From Chersky-840 sp050011815 (GTDB lineage Bacteria; Actinomycetota; Acidimicrobiia; Acidimicrobiales; UBA8190): 64,000 bases of DNA. Every line of letters starts with the position of its first letter. The stretch's first letter is position 1. The translations under genes and the position numbers were made by a program. The stretch is from NCBI GenBank assembly GCA_050011815.1, contig JBEKIJ010000003.1:1-64000 (forward strand), read 5' to 3'. This document shows positions 42,057 through 50,735 of the stretch, piece after piece. The notes under the pieces are model-generated. The model searched no databases. It saw nothing but the letters and a program-made list of their open reading frames with translations, and was not told the DNA's origin.

Positions 42057-43091
42057 ATGGCGAATCTGAAACTCGGGCTGCAATTGGGGTACTGGGGGTC
42101 AGGGCCCCCGGCCAACGCGCCCGAGCTCGTGGCCGAATCCGAGAGGCTCGGGTTCGACTCGGTGTGGACGGCGGAGGCCTACGGGTCCGACGCCCTCACC
42201 CCCCTGGCGTGGTGGGGCTCGCGTACCGAGCGCGTCCGCCTCGGCACCGCCTTGTGCCAGCTCTCGGCGCGCACGCCCACGGCCATGGCCATGGCGGCGT
42301 TGACCCTCGACCACCTCTGCGGCGGACGACTCGTCCTGGGCCTCGGCGTGTCGGGCCCCCAGGTCGTCGAGGGTTGGTACGGCCAGCCCTTCCCCAAACC
42401 GCTGGCCCGCACGCGCGAGTACGTCTCGATCGTCCGCCAGGTCATCGCCCGGGAGGCGCCGGTCACCAACGACGGGCCCCACTATCCCCTGCCGTACCCG
42501 GGGGGCACGGGACTGGGCAAGCCGCTCAAGCCCATCGTCCACCCCCTGCGCAACGACATCCCCATCGTCCTCGGTGCCGAGGGTCCGAAGAACGTGGCGC
42601 TGGCGGCGGAGATCGCCGATGGCTGGTTCCCGATCTTCTTCTCCCCCGCCCACATGGGCGAGTTCTCGACGGCACTCGACGAAGGCTTCGCCCGGCCTGG
42701 CGCCCGGCACCGGTCCGAGGACTTCGAGGTGATCGCCTTCTGTCCGGTGGTGGTCGACGACGACGTCGAGCGCGCCGCCGATCTCTACCGGCCCATGCTG
42801 GCGCTGTACATCGGGGGGATGGGCGCCAAGGAGATGAACTTCCACTTCGACGTGTTCGTGCGGATGGGCTTCGAGGCCGAAGCGCACAAGATCCAGGAGT
42901 TCTACCTCGAGGGGCACAAGGACGAGGCCGCCGCGGCCGTGCCCACGTCGATGGTGGAGAAGATCGCCCTCATCGGCCCGCGCAGCAAGATCAGAGACGA
43001 GCTCGCCGCCTGGCAGGAGTCGATCGCCACCACCCTCCTCGTGGCGGGGAGCGCCGACACGTTGCGCATGATGGCGGAGTTCCTGCTGTAG
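42057..43091 (+). CDS. LLM-class F420-dependent oxidoreductase, Rv3520c-like
   Basis: 344 residues. Close to M. tuberculosis Rv3520c from memory: LGLQLGYWGSGPPANAPELV, RLGTALCQLSARTPTAMAMA, GLGVSGPQVVEGWYGQPFP, RTREYVSIVRQVIAREAPVT and VLGAEGPKNVALAAEIADGW. Rv3520c is, as I recall, part of the mycobacterial KstR regulon and predicted to bind F420. It comes third after the P450 and LLM genes and probably is cotranscribed. Its 3' end has a 17-base tandem duplication. Confidence 0.88.
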   Translation: MANLKLGLQLGYWGSGPPANAPELVAESERLGFDSVWTAEAYGSDALTPLAWWGSRTERVRLGTALCQLSARTPTAMAMAALTLDHLCGGRLVLGLGVSGPQVVEGWYGQPFPKPLARTREYVSIVRQVIAREAPVTNDGPHYPLPYPGGTGLGKPLKPIVHPLRNDIPIVLGAEGPKNVALAAEIADGWFPIFFSPAHMGEFSTALDEGFARPGARHRSEDFEVIAFCPVVVDDDVERAADLYRPMLALYIGGMGAKEMNFHFDVFVRMGFEAEAHKIQEFYLEGHKDEAAAAVPTSMVEKIALIGPRSKIRDELAAWQESIATTLLVAGSADTLRMMAEFLL

Positions 43092-43107
43092 CGGAGTTCC
43101 TGCTGCC
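43074..43107. repeat. 17-bp tandem duplication across a stop codon
   Basis: GCGGAGTTCCTGCTGTA at 43074-43090 is followed at once by GCGGAGTTCCTGCTGCC (first 15 bases identical). The first copy holds the last codons and start of the stop of the LLM gene. The second copy is noncoding, so this looks like a recent slip duplication. Confidence 0.85.
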
Positions 43108-43120
43108 CCTGTCGCCGGGG

Positions 43121-43143
43121 CCCGCCGTCACGTCGACGGCGGG
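43121..43143. terminator. Hairpin over the end of the convergent genes
   Basis: CCCGCCGTC and GACGGCGGG pair exactly around ACGTC. The stem overlaps the stop codon of the gene on the minus strand (43128-43130) and lies 30 bases after the LLM gene, so it may stop both transcripts. No T tract. Confidence 0.5.
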
Positions 43144-43967
43144 GGCTCCTCGGCGGCAAAGGCGCCCCGGGCGGCGGCGAGGCCCAGCGCGGCGTGGTCG
43201 AAGTACCCGAAGGTGCCGTGGTCTTGGAGCTCCCGGGCGGCCTCGACCACCGCGCCCAGGGCGGCGAAGCACAGGGCGCCACCGACCGAGATGCGGGCCA
43301 CCCCGACAGCGGCGAGCTCGGCGACGGTCGGGCCTCCCGGGCGGGCCAGCACGTTCACGGGCCGGGTCACGCTCGAGACGACCCGGCCGATGTCGTCGAG
43401 GGCGGTGATCCCGGGCGCGTACAACACGTCGGCTCCGGCGCGCTCGTAGGTGAGGAGCCGGGCAATGGTGTCGTCGAGATCGGGGTGGCCGTGCAGGTAA
43501 TTCTCGGCCCGGCCCGTGAGCACGAGGCGCACCGGCCCCGAGTGCGCCGCCTCCGCCGCCGCCGCCATCCGCTCTTCGGCCCGGACGGGGGCGTAGATCG
43601 GCGCCCCGGCGTCACCGGTGAAGTCCTCGATCGAGCAACCCGCCAGCCCCACGTCGAGGGCGAGGCGCACCGTGGCGGCCACGTCCTCGGGGTCGTCTCC
43701 GAACCCGTTCTCGAGATCGGCGGAGACCGGGAGATCGGTGGCGGTGACGATGGCGGCCGCGTGGTGGAGCACCTCGTCCTTGCTCAGGGACCCGTCGAGA
43801 CGTCCCTGGGTCGCCGCCGAGCCGCTGCTCGTCGTGGCGAGGGCCTCGAACCCGAGCCAGGCGAAGAGCCGGGCCGAACCCCGGTCCCAGGCATTGGGGA
43901 GGAGCAGAGGAGAGGGTCGGGAGTGCAGGGAGAGGAACGCCTGCGCCTTGGAACCGAGGCCGTCCAT
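43128..43967 (-). CDS. Isocitrate lyase/phosphoenolpyruvate mutase family protein
   Basis: 279 residues with the PEP-mutase/isocitrate-lyase barrel: LLLPNAWDRGSARLFAWLGF, EALATTSSGSAATQGR, VSADLENGFGDDPEDVAATV, CSIEDFTGDAGAPIY and ENYLHGHPDLDDTIARLLTY. The D-x-E-N-G-F-G and E-D motifs fit the family, which includes carboxyphosphonoenolpyruvate mutase, methylisocitrate lyase and oxaloacetate decarboxylase-like enzymes. The lack of a KKCGH lyase loop argues against isocitrate lyase. Substrate unknown; it stands alone. Confidence 0.85.
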   Translation of the reverse strand: MDGLGSKAQAFLSLHSRPSPLLLPNAWDRGSARLFAWLGFEALATTSSGSAATQGRLDGSLSKDEVLHHAAAIVTATDLPVSADLENGFGDDPEDVAATVRLALDVGLAGCSIEDFTGDAGAPIYAPVRAEERMAAAAEAAHSGPVRLVLTGRAENYLHGHPDLDDTIARLLTYERAGADVLYAPGITALDDIGRVVSSVTRPVNVLARPGGPTVAELAAVGVARISVGGALCFAALGAVVEAARELQDHGTFGYFDHAALGLAAARGAFAAEEPPPST

Positions 43968-44054
43968 CGGCCCGATCCTAACGTCGGCCCACCTTCCGCC
44001 CCGAGGGGCCGCCCAGGACTCAGGTTTTGTGCGGTGGGGGCCGATCCTTGGTCA

Positions 44055-45371
44055 ATGGCGATGGTGCGCACCCTGGAACGGCCTGTCGCCGCCCCGACCG
44101 ACGACGAGACCCCGGGACACGCGCCGCGCCGGCGTCCTCGGGGGGCGAGGTTCGGGCCGTGGTCGGTGCCGATGCTGGGATCGGCGTTGTTCGCGCTGGT
44201 GGCAGTCAACTATGCGCTGTGGTGGAACCCGGTGGTGCACCACGTCGATGCGTGGTGGGTGCCGGGCGATTTCTGGATCGACTACTTCGGCACCAGCGCG
44301 CTGGTCCACGGGCACTGGAGCGCGATGTACGCCATGCACACCGGCCTCGACGTGCCGCCCGGGATCCTCGTGGTGCTGGCGCCCGCCGTCGCCCTCGGCC
44401 AGCTCCTCCACCTGTCGATCGGCATGCCCTACACCGCGGTGAGCACCCCGACCACCTGGCTCCTCTTGGAGCCCTTCGCCGTGTCGAGCGGGTGTGTCGC
44501 GTTGTTCGCAACCGACGCCCTGGCTCGTCGCCTGACGGTCCCGGTCCATCGTAGGACGATCCTCATGGGGGCCGAGGTGTTTGCGCTGTGGGACCTCCTC
44601 GTCAACCAGTGGCACCCCGAGGACGCCTTGGCGGTGGCGCTCGCCCTGTGGGGGCTCCTGGCCGCGTTCGACGGCCGATGGCGACGCAGCTCCTGGCTCT
44701 TGGGCGTGGCCATCGCGTTCCAACCGCTCGTCGTGTTGGCCCTCGCCGCCGTCGTGGCGATCGCGCCGCGCCGGAGCTCCTTGGGCCTCGTCATCCGAGC
44801 CGCCATTCCCCCCGTCGTGGTGCTCGCCGGGCCGTTGCTGGCCAACCCCGGCGACACGGTGCGGGCCGTTCTCACTCAGCCCGGATATCCCTTGGTCGAC
44901 CACCCCACGCCGTGGACGTCCCTCGCCCCCCATCTCAGCGGGGGTGCGGTGGCGGCGGGACCTGTGCGCCTGGTCGCGGTCGCCCTGGCTGTGGTGATGA
45001 GCTGGGTCGTGTGCCGACGCACGCAACGGCTGGCGGTGGTGGTGTGGACCGTGGCGCTGTGCTTCGCCACGCGCAGTGTGTTCGAGTCCGTCATGGTGGC
45101 GTACTACATCTGGCCCACGCTGGCGGTGGCGCTGGTCGTCGCGGCGCGAGCCCACTGGACGCGATTCGCATCGGCGTGCGTATTGTCGTCATTTGTCACC
45201 GCTTTCGCCCTGTCGGGGTGGCGCGGCGAATGGGCGTGGTGGTCGATCGTGATCGGCTCCATCGGAGCCGTCCTCGTCGCGGCGTGGCCCCGGGCCACCG
45301 GCGCCGCGCCAGGGAGCCCGGCAGCGGAGACGCCGTCGAGCACGGATACGTTGGTCGTCGCCGACAGCTGA
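44055..45371 (+). CDS. Polytopic membrane protein, GT-C-like (paralogue 2 of 3)
   Basis: 438 residues, many-pass. After a proline/arginine-rich cytoplasmic N-terminus and the first membrane segment, the outer loop has WVPGDFWIDYF (Asp72). The central motif is NQWHPEDALAVALALWG (His187-Asp190). TPWTSLAPHLSGG and FESVMVAYYIWPTLAVALVV complete the shared pattern. It is the divergent partner of the PLC gene and differs from paralogues 1 and 3 in lacking the WG before HPED. Likely a polyprenyl-phosphate-sugar-dependent transferase or a related carrier-type protein. ATG at 44055. Confidence 0.55.
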   Translation: MAMVRTLERPVAAPTDDETPGHAPRRRPRGARFGPWSVPMLGSALFALVAVNYALWWNPVVHHVDAWWVPGDFWIDYFGTSALVHGHWSAMYAMHTGLDVPPGILVVLAPAVALGQLLHLSIGMPYTAVSTPTTWLLLEPFAVSSGCVALFATDALARRLTVPVHRRTILMGAEVFALWDLLVNQWHPEDALAVALALWGLLAAFDGRWRRSSWLLGVAIAFQPLVVLALAAVVAIAPRRSSLGLVIRAAIPPVVVLAGPLLANPGDTVRAVLTQPGYPLVDHPTPWTSLAPHLSGGAVAAGPVRLVAVALAVVMSWVVCRRTQRLAVVVWTVALCFATRSVFESVMVAYYIWPTLAVALVVAARAHWTRFASACVLSSFVTAFALSGWRGEWAWWSIVIGSIGAVLVAAWPRATGAAPGSPAAETPSSTDTLVVADS

Positions 45372-45380
45372 CGATGTCGC

Positions 45381-45397
45381 CGGCATGACGAATGCCG
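45381..45397. terminator. Short hairpin between convergent genes
   Basis: CGGCAT and ATGCCG pair around GACGA in the 42-base gap between the GT-C-like gene and the phosphoesterase gene. Six pairs only. Confidence 0.4.
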
Positions 45398-45413
45398 CGC
45401 TCGGGGTGCAGGA

Positions 45414-46973
45414 CTACGAGTGCTCCCGGAGACCGGGAAAGATGTGACCGAAGGTGTCGTGCAGCATGGAGATGGCTTCCCCGCTCTTGATGCCTTCGTG
45501 AAAGGTGTCGGGCACGGCGCGGCCGATCTGCTTGCCGAGGGCCAAGAGCCCTGACAGCGCGGCTCTGGCCATGGGACGCAACGGCACGTCCGCGGCCAAG
45601 AGGGCGGCATCGGGTCGGGGAACGGGCCGCTCGGTGACCTCAGGCCAATCCTCGGGCGCCCTCGGGGTGTCGAGGGAGAGGACCGGAGCCACGTCGCGCG
45701 CCGCGCCGTCGCGAGCAGAGAACGGGGCGCCCAACGACCAGCGCTCGCGCATCGTCCGGATGATCGAGGTGTTGCGGTACTCGTCGTTCACGACCGTTCG
45801 TGGCGGGATCCACGCCGAGATGGCGAGGGCCGGTACCCGGACCCCGGAGCGGTCGAACCGGAAGCCGAACTGGCCGGGGGGAGCCGACGGATCGGGCGGG
45901 GCCACAGCCGGGGGTGGCACGTGGTCGTAGGTCCCGCCGTGCTCGTCGAAATTGACCATCAGCAGGGTGTTGTAGGCGTTGGACCCGGTGGTCGACGACG
46001 AGGAGCGCACCGCCCGGTAGATCTTCGCCAGGAGGGCCTCGCCGCCGATCAGGGACTCGGGCGCGTCGATCTTCAACCCGGGGAGCAGGGAGTTGAAGGC
46101 GGGGTGCATGTCATTGTGGCCGTGCCACATGTTCGGCTCGATGAACGAATAGGTGGGGAGGTCCCCCTTCTCGGCGTCCTCGAGGAACCGGTCGGTGGTG
46201 AAGAAGTTATGGGCGAATCGCGTGTACAGGCGCGCCGCGTGGACGAGCCCCGTGAACGAGACGTGGCTGGGGGGATCGCAGTAGATGCGCCAGGTCAGCC
46301 CTTTGGACTCGAGTCGCTCGAACAACGTCTCGGCGGTGTTGCGGACAGGGAACGAATCCGGGGGGTTGGTGTTGACGACGAATCCGCACGCCGTGGCGGC
46401 GTGGAAGAACGACCGATTGGTGAAGGTCTGCGACGGCACCTCGCAGAACCAATGATCGAACGTCGCGAATCCTCGGGCCAGGGTCGAGACGACCGGCATC
46501 TGGTCCGGCGTGAAGCCGGTCATGATCTGGGCGTACTCGTCGTAGCTCGGTTGCCTCCCGATCTCGGAGGTGAAGGCGCTGATGTAGTCGGCGACGAACC
46601 CGTCCATGGAAGGCACCGGGAGCGGCTCGCTCGGCAGGTTGTAGGGGGCGACCATCTTGTCGGCCAGCTTGCATCGATTGGCCTCGGGATCGATGATCCC
46701 GAACAACTGGGTGTTGACGTGCTGGTACTCCTCCCCCGGATCGGGATTGGGGGTGTCCATGTTGGCGGCCACCCCATAGGGCACGACCTTGCGGTCCGCC
46801 CCGAACTGCGCCCACGGAGGGATCGGGTTGCTGAGGTCCTTGCCGATCACCCCTTCGAACGACGCCACCTCACCGGGCTCGTAGAGCCGACCGAGAAGGT
46901 TGTCGAACGAGCGGTTCTCGAAGGCGATCACGACCACATGATCGAGCGCATTGTCCCTACTCGGACCTGCCAT
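45414..46973 (-). CDS. Phospholipase C / acid phosphatase-type phosphoesterase
   Basis: 519 residues of the phosphoesterase family (Pfam PF04185) that includes bacterial phospholipases C. The family motif HVVVIAFENRSFDNLLG lies near the N-terminus; VPSQTFTNRSFFHAATACG, FIEPNMWHGHNDMHP and VNFDEHGGTYDHVPPPAV carry the metal-binding residues. Unlike secreted PLCs it lacks an evident signal peptide or Tat motif, suggesting a cytoplasmic enzyme or export by another route. It lies between two GT-C-like paralogues, which might hint at a cell-envelope lipid or polyprenol role. Confidence 0.9.
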   Translation of the reverse strand: MAGPSRDNALDHVVVIAFENRSFDNLLGRLYEPGEVASFEGVIGKDLSNPIPPWAQFGADRKVVPYGVAANMDTPNPDPGEEYQHVNTQLFGIIDPEANRCKLADKMVAPYNLPSEPLPVPSMDGFVADYISAFTSEIGRQPSYDEYAQIMTGFTPDQMPVVSTLARGFATFDHWFCEVPSQTFTNRSFFHAATACGFVVNTNPPDSFPVRNTAETLFERLESKGLTWRIYCDPPSHVSFTGLVHAARLYTRFAHNFFTTDRFLEDAEKGDLPTYSFIEPNMWHGHNDMHPAFNSLLPGLKIDAPESLIGGEALLAKIYRAVRSSSSTTGSNAYNTLLMVNFDEHGGTYDHVPPPAVAPPDPSAPPGQFGFRFDRSGVRVPALAISAWIPPRTVVNDEYRNTSIIRTMRERWSLGAPFSARDGAARDVAPVLSLDTPRAPEDWPEVTERPVPRPDAALLAADVPLRPMARAALSGLLALGKQIGRAVPDTFHEGIKSGEAISMLHDTFGHIFPGLREHS

Positions 46974-47067
46974 CTCCTACCCGTTCCTCTCGTCGCCGAC
47001 CGACCTTCGTTCTAGCGCGGCACGGCGGCGGCCGCGGCGGGGTCACGGGGACGGGACCCCATGACGG

Positions 47068-48414
47068 TCACGACGACGCGACGAGGTCCCGGAGTTCTTC
47101 CGAGGGTGTGGGCAGGCGATCCTCGAGCTCGTCCCGAGCCGGAGTGGGGCGGGCGGCGCTGGTGCCGGACCCGACGCCCGGGGTCGGTCGCGCCAGGGCC
47201 AGGGTGAGCACCAAGCCACCGACCACCTCGGTCCACCACACCAACCAGGGACCATGGCTCGACGCCGCCACGGTCACGCCCATGGCGCACACACACGTCA
47301 ACGCGAAGCGGGCGCGACCACGGGTGGCCGCCACCACCAAGGCCAGCGCCATCGGTGGCCACGGGTAGTACGAAGCCAAGGCCGAGTCGAAGACGGTCCG
47401 AAGCGAGAGGCACACCGCCACGATCCACACCATCTCCGCCAGCCCGGGACGGCGTCGCATCGACCACCAGCCGATGGCCACGCAGGCGATGAGCGTCACC
47501 GCTCGACCGGGCCCGCCGGCGACGGCGTCGGTTCCCACCTTCGGGGCCCAGCTGGTCCAGGGGGTGATGTGGGCGAAGCGCAACAGGAAGGGCTGCTCGA
47601 TGACCGAGCGTTTGGTGGATTGCCAATCGGCCACGAACGGGAGGAAGAGGGCCAGAGCCGACGGGACCGCGCACCTGCACAACGTCCGGGCCCGGTCCCG
47701 GGCCCCGGTCTGGAAGAACAGGAGCGGGAGCGCCAGGAGCACGAGCGGTTGCATCAGAATGGCGAAACCGAAGAGCCACCCGGCCCGCTTGGTATGACCC
47801 GACCACAGGCCGAGCAGGGCCCACACCGCCAGCGCCAGCGCCAGCGAGTCTTCGGGGTGGCCCCAGGCGACGTCGACGATCCAAAGGATGGCGGCCTCGG
47901 CGAAGCACAGGACCACCCGCCGGCCCTTGGAGACACCGAGCCGCTCTGCCAGCGAGTCGAGTGCGAAGAGGACCACGGCTCCGATGATCAGCGAGTACGG
48001 ACCGAGCACGAGCCAGGCGGTGGGATGCGGCACCGTCAAGGGGAAGCTCTCGGTTAACCCCAGAGCGCCACTGAGCATGGCCACGGGGGCATAGAGAAAG
48101 AGGATCCCGGGGAACGAGTTGACCTGACCGGGATCGTAGATGTCCGCGTAGCCACCCCAGCCGACGTAGTGCGAGGCCCGGAAGACCCCCCAGATGTCAC
48201 CGGGTACGTACCAGGATTGCGACCACGGCCCCGAGTGGTGCAGGGGTATCCATTCGAGCGTGAACACCATGCCCAGCACCACCGACGCCACGGCCGCGAT
48301 GAGTGGCCATTTCCGGCGGCGGGCCCAGGCCAGCAGTCGTCGAGCGGGCAGGCCGAGCGAGGTAGGGCCGGGCGCGCCAGTGATCCCCCTGGTCAGCCCC
48401 GCCACCGTCGTCAT
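47068..48414 (-). CDS. Polytopic membrane protein, GT-C-like (paralogue 3 of 3)
   Basis: 448 residues. After an Ala/Arg-rich cytoplasmic start and first membrane segment (about 36-54), the outer loop carries YVPGDIWGVFRASHYVGWGG (Asp73), and the middle has VAWGHPEDSLALALAVWA (His186-Asp189). TPWTSWAPKVG and FDSALASYYPWPPMALALVV close the series. It is nearest in pattern to the pilus-operon paralogue at 3460. The C-terminal 50 residues are acidic and disordered. The ATG at 48414 has GGAAAGG upstream; the frame stays open far upstream but without family features. It lies 94 bases after the PLC gene's start on the same strand, reading toward it. Confidence 0.55.
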   Translation of the reverse strand: MTTVAGLTRGITGAPGPTSLGLPARRLLAWARRRKWPLIAAVASVVLGMVFTLEWIPLHHSGPWSQSWYVPGDIWGVFRASHYVGWGGYADIYDPGQVNSFPGILFLYAPVAMLSGALGLTESFPLTVPHPTAWLVLGPYSLIIGAVVLFALDSLAERLGVSKGRRVVLCFAEAAILWIVDVAWGHPEDSLALALAVWALLGLWSGHTKRAGWLFGFAILMQPLVLLALPLLFFQTGARDRARTLCRCAVPSALALFLPFVADWQSTKRSVIEQPFLLRFAHITPWTSWAPKVGTDAVAGGPGRAVTLIACVAIGWWSMRRRPGLAEMVWIVAVCLSLRTVFDSALASYYPWPPMALALVVAATRGRARFALTCVCAMGVTVAASSHGPWLVWWTEVVGGLVLTLALARPTPGVGSGTSAARPTPARDELEDRLPTPSEELRDLVASS

Positions 48415-48549
48415 TTCGTGCCTTTCCGGTCGACCCCCTTGGTATCGGCACCTGCGAGGGCACCTTGAAGGGGTCTCGGGCGTCCGGGGCGGCCCGAAAG
48501 GCGCCCGGTAGGGTGATCCCCGGCCATTCGCGACACCGAGGTGAAACCC

Positions 48550-49596
48550 ATGAGCTGGATGATCTACGGCGCCTACGGGTACACGGGACGGCTGGTGGCG
48601 GCGCTGGCGGCCGAGCGCGGCGAGCTCCCGGTCATCGCCGGTCGCGACGAACGCCGTCTCCGGACGCTCGGCGAGCGGTTCGAGCTCGAGCACCGCACGG
48701 TCAACCTGTCCGACGCCTCGGGGCTGCGCGCCGCGCTCAAGGGCGTGGACGCGGTGGCGCACTGCGCGGGCCCGTTCTCGTCGACATCGAAGCCCATGGT
48801 CGACGCCTGTCTCGACACCGGGACCCATTACCTCGACATCACCGGCGAGATCGACGTGTTCGAGGCGGTGCTGGCCCGCCAGGACGAGGCCCGCGGCCGG
48901 GGCGTGGTGCTGCTCCCCGGAGCAGGCTTCGACGTCGTGCCTTCGGACTGCCTGGCCGCCTTGCTGGCGCGGGCGTTGCCCGGCGCGGTGCGGCTCGAGC
49001 TCGCGCTGCGCGCCGCGGGCGGTGTCAGCCCCGGCACGGCCAAGACGGCCATGGAATCACTGGGCACGGCGGGACGCGCCCGGATCGGTGGCGTGATCGG
49101 GCCCGTGCCCGGCGACCGCCGCCGACGTCAGGTCGAGTTCGCCGACGGGCGGGCCTCGGTGCACGCCATCGCCTGGGGCGACGTCGCCACCGCCTACCAC
49201 TCCACCGGCATCGGGGACATCGTGGTCTACGCCGCGCTTCCCCCCGCCATGGCGCCCGTGATGGCGCTGGCGCAGGTGGCCGGGGCCGCCACCCGCAGCG
49301 CGGTGGTCCAGGGCATGTTGAAACGCGTCGTGGGCCGGCTACCGGGGCCCTCGGCGGAGACCCGGGCCCAGACCCAGGGCCAGCTATGGGGAGAGGTGAC
49401 CGATGCGGCGGGCAGGTCGGTGAGGGGAACGGTGACCACCCTCGACCCCTACGACCTCACCGCCGACTCCGTCGTGCGCATCGCCCAACGGCTCGCCTCG
49501 GGCGAGGTGGCGCCCGGGGCCTATACGCCGTCGCAGGCGCTCGGGGCCGACTTCGTCCGCGACCTCGACGGCACCAAGGTGCACGACATCGCCTAA
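48550..49596 (+). CDS. Saccharopine dehydrogenase-like NADP-binding reductase
   Basis: 348 residues from the ATG at 48550 with CGAGGTGA upstream (a GTG at 48541 is also in frame). Rossmann start WMIYGAYGYTGRLVAALA, then VIAGRDERRLRTLGERF, VAHCAGPFSSTSKPMVDACL, GTHYLDITGEIDVFEAV and LLPGAGFDVVPSDCLAALLA. This pattern is that of the trans-acting enoyl reductase/saccharopine dehydrogenase-like family, which reduces enoyl or polyketide-like chains in some actinobacteria. Convergent with the FadE27-like gene, with only seven bases between stops. Substrate unknown. Confidence 0.88.
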   Translation: MSWMIYGAYGYTGRLVAALAAERGELPVIAGRDERRLRTLGERFELEHRTVNLSDASGLRAALKGVDAVAHCAGPFSSTSKPMVDACLDTGTHYLDITGEIDVFEAVLARQDEARGRGVVLLPGAGFDVVPSDCLAALLARALPGAVRLELALRAAGGVSPGTAKTAMESLGTAGRARIGGVIGPVPGDRRRRQVEFADGRASVHAIAWGDVATAYHSTGIGDIVVYAALPPAMAPVMALAQVAGAATRSAVVQGMLKRVVGRLPGPSAETRAQTQGQLWGEVTDAAGRSVRGTVTTLDPYDLTADSVVRIAQRLASGEVAPGAYTPSQALGADFVRDLDGTKVHDIA

Positions 49597-49603
49597 GGCG
49601 AGC

Positions 49604-50722
49604 TCAGGCCGGCTCGTCGGCCAGGACGTCGCCCAACCGGAGCAGGCTGGCGGTGGCACCCCCCAGGCTGAGGGCCAGGTGCTTGGTGAGCAGGTAGTAC
49701 CGGTGCAGGGGGTAGTCACGGTCGACGCCCATGCCGCCGTGGAGGTGCTGGGCGGCGTGGACGACGCGTTGCGCTCCCTCGTCGGCCCAGTACTTGGCCA
49801 CCGCCACCTCGCTCGTGGCCGGCAGGCCCTCGGCCAAGCGCCACACCGCCTGCCACGCCGTGAGCCGCACGGCCTCGGCATCGATGTAGGCGTCGGCGGC
49901 GCGTTGTCCCACGGCTTGGAAGGTGGCGATGGGCTTTCCGAATTGCTCCCGAGTGGTCGTGTACTGGGCGGTGAGCTTCACCGCCGCGTCACAGGCGCCC
50001 GCCACGCACATGCACAGCGCGGCTTCGGCGTGCTCGAGGAGCCACCGCAGGGCGTCGGCACCGGCGGGGCCCGTCACGAGGACGTCGCCCGCACCGACCA
50101 CGACGCCGGTCAACTCGAGCTCGGCCTCGATCTGCCGGCTGGTCGCCTCTTGCGGTCGCCGCGACACACCGGGCGCGGTCGGATCGATGACGAACAGCCC
50201 GATGCCCTCGTCACCGCGCGCCGATACGACGATGGCGTCCGCCACCATCCCGGCGGGGACGAACGACTTGGTGCCGTCGAGACGCCAGCCCTCCCCCTCA
50301 CGGGTCGCCGTGGTGTGAGGGGCGAAGGGGTCCGCACCCTGCTCGACGAGCGCGGCACTCAGCACGAGGTCCCCGGCCACCATGGGCACGAGCCAGCGGC
50401 GCTGCTGGTCGCCGTCACCGAACTCGGCGATGGGACCCGCACCGAGCACGGCGCTGGCCACATAGGGAACGGCCGCCGCGGTCCGGCCGGCTTCCTCGGC
50501 GACGATGCCGGCGGCCACGAACCCGAGGCCGGCGCCGCCCACGGATTCGGGCAGCCAGATACCGAGCAACCCGGCCGAGGCGAGCTCGCCCCACAGCTTG
50601 CGGTCGAACCGCTCGTCGGTCTCCTCGACCTCCCGCAGGCGCTCAGGCGTGGCGAGATCGGAGAAGATGCGGGCCGCCAGCTCCCTGACGGCCTCTTGCT
50701 CCTCGGTGAAGGAGAAATCCAC
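49604..50722 (-). CDS. fadE27: FadE27-like (ChsE5) acyl-CoA dehydrogenase subunit
   Basis: 372 residues, near the length of M. tuberculosis FadE27 (Rv3505). Blocks match from memory: MDFSFTEEQEAVRELAARIF, LWGELASAGLLGIWLPESVG, TTTREQFGKPIATFQAVGQR, AYIDAEAVRLTAWQAVWRLA and GGMGVDRDYPLHRYYLL. FadE26 and FadE27 form the heterotetramer that dehydrogenates the C27 side chain CoA ester. It is 13 bases after fadE26 on the same strand. The residue pattern of the beta-type subunit (lacking its own catalytic base) is consistent. Confidence 0.88.
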   Translation of the reverse strand: MDFSFTEEQEAVRELAARIFSDLATPERLREVEETDERFDRKLWGELASAGLLGIWLPESVGGAGLGFVAAGIVAEEAGRTAAAVPYVASAVLGAGPIAEFGDGDQQRRWLVPMVAGDLVLSAALVEQGADPFAPHTTATREGEGWRLDGTKSFVPAGMVADAIVVSARGDEGIGLFVIDPTAPGVSRRPQEATSRQIEAELELTGVVVGAGDVLVTGPAGADALRWLLEHAEAALCMCVAGACDAAVKLTAQYTTTREQFGKPIATFQAVGQRAADAYIDAEAVRLTAWQAVWRLAEGLPATSEVAVAKYWADEGAQRVVHAAQHLHGGMGVDRDYPLHRYYLLTKHLALSLGGATASLLRLGDVLADEPA

Positions 50723-50735
50723 GTCGTCCTTCTTT

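Noticed and set aside
46981..47030. GTTCTAG half-site upstream of the phospholipase C-like gene
   Set aside because: Only one arm matches the KstR-type palindrome (no AAC partner at the right distance), so it was left out of the site list.
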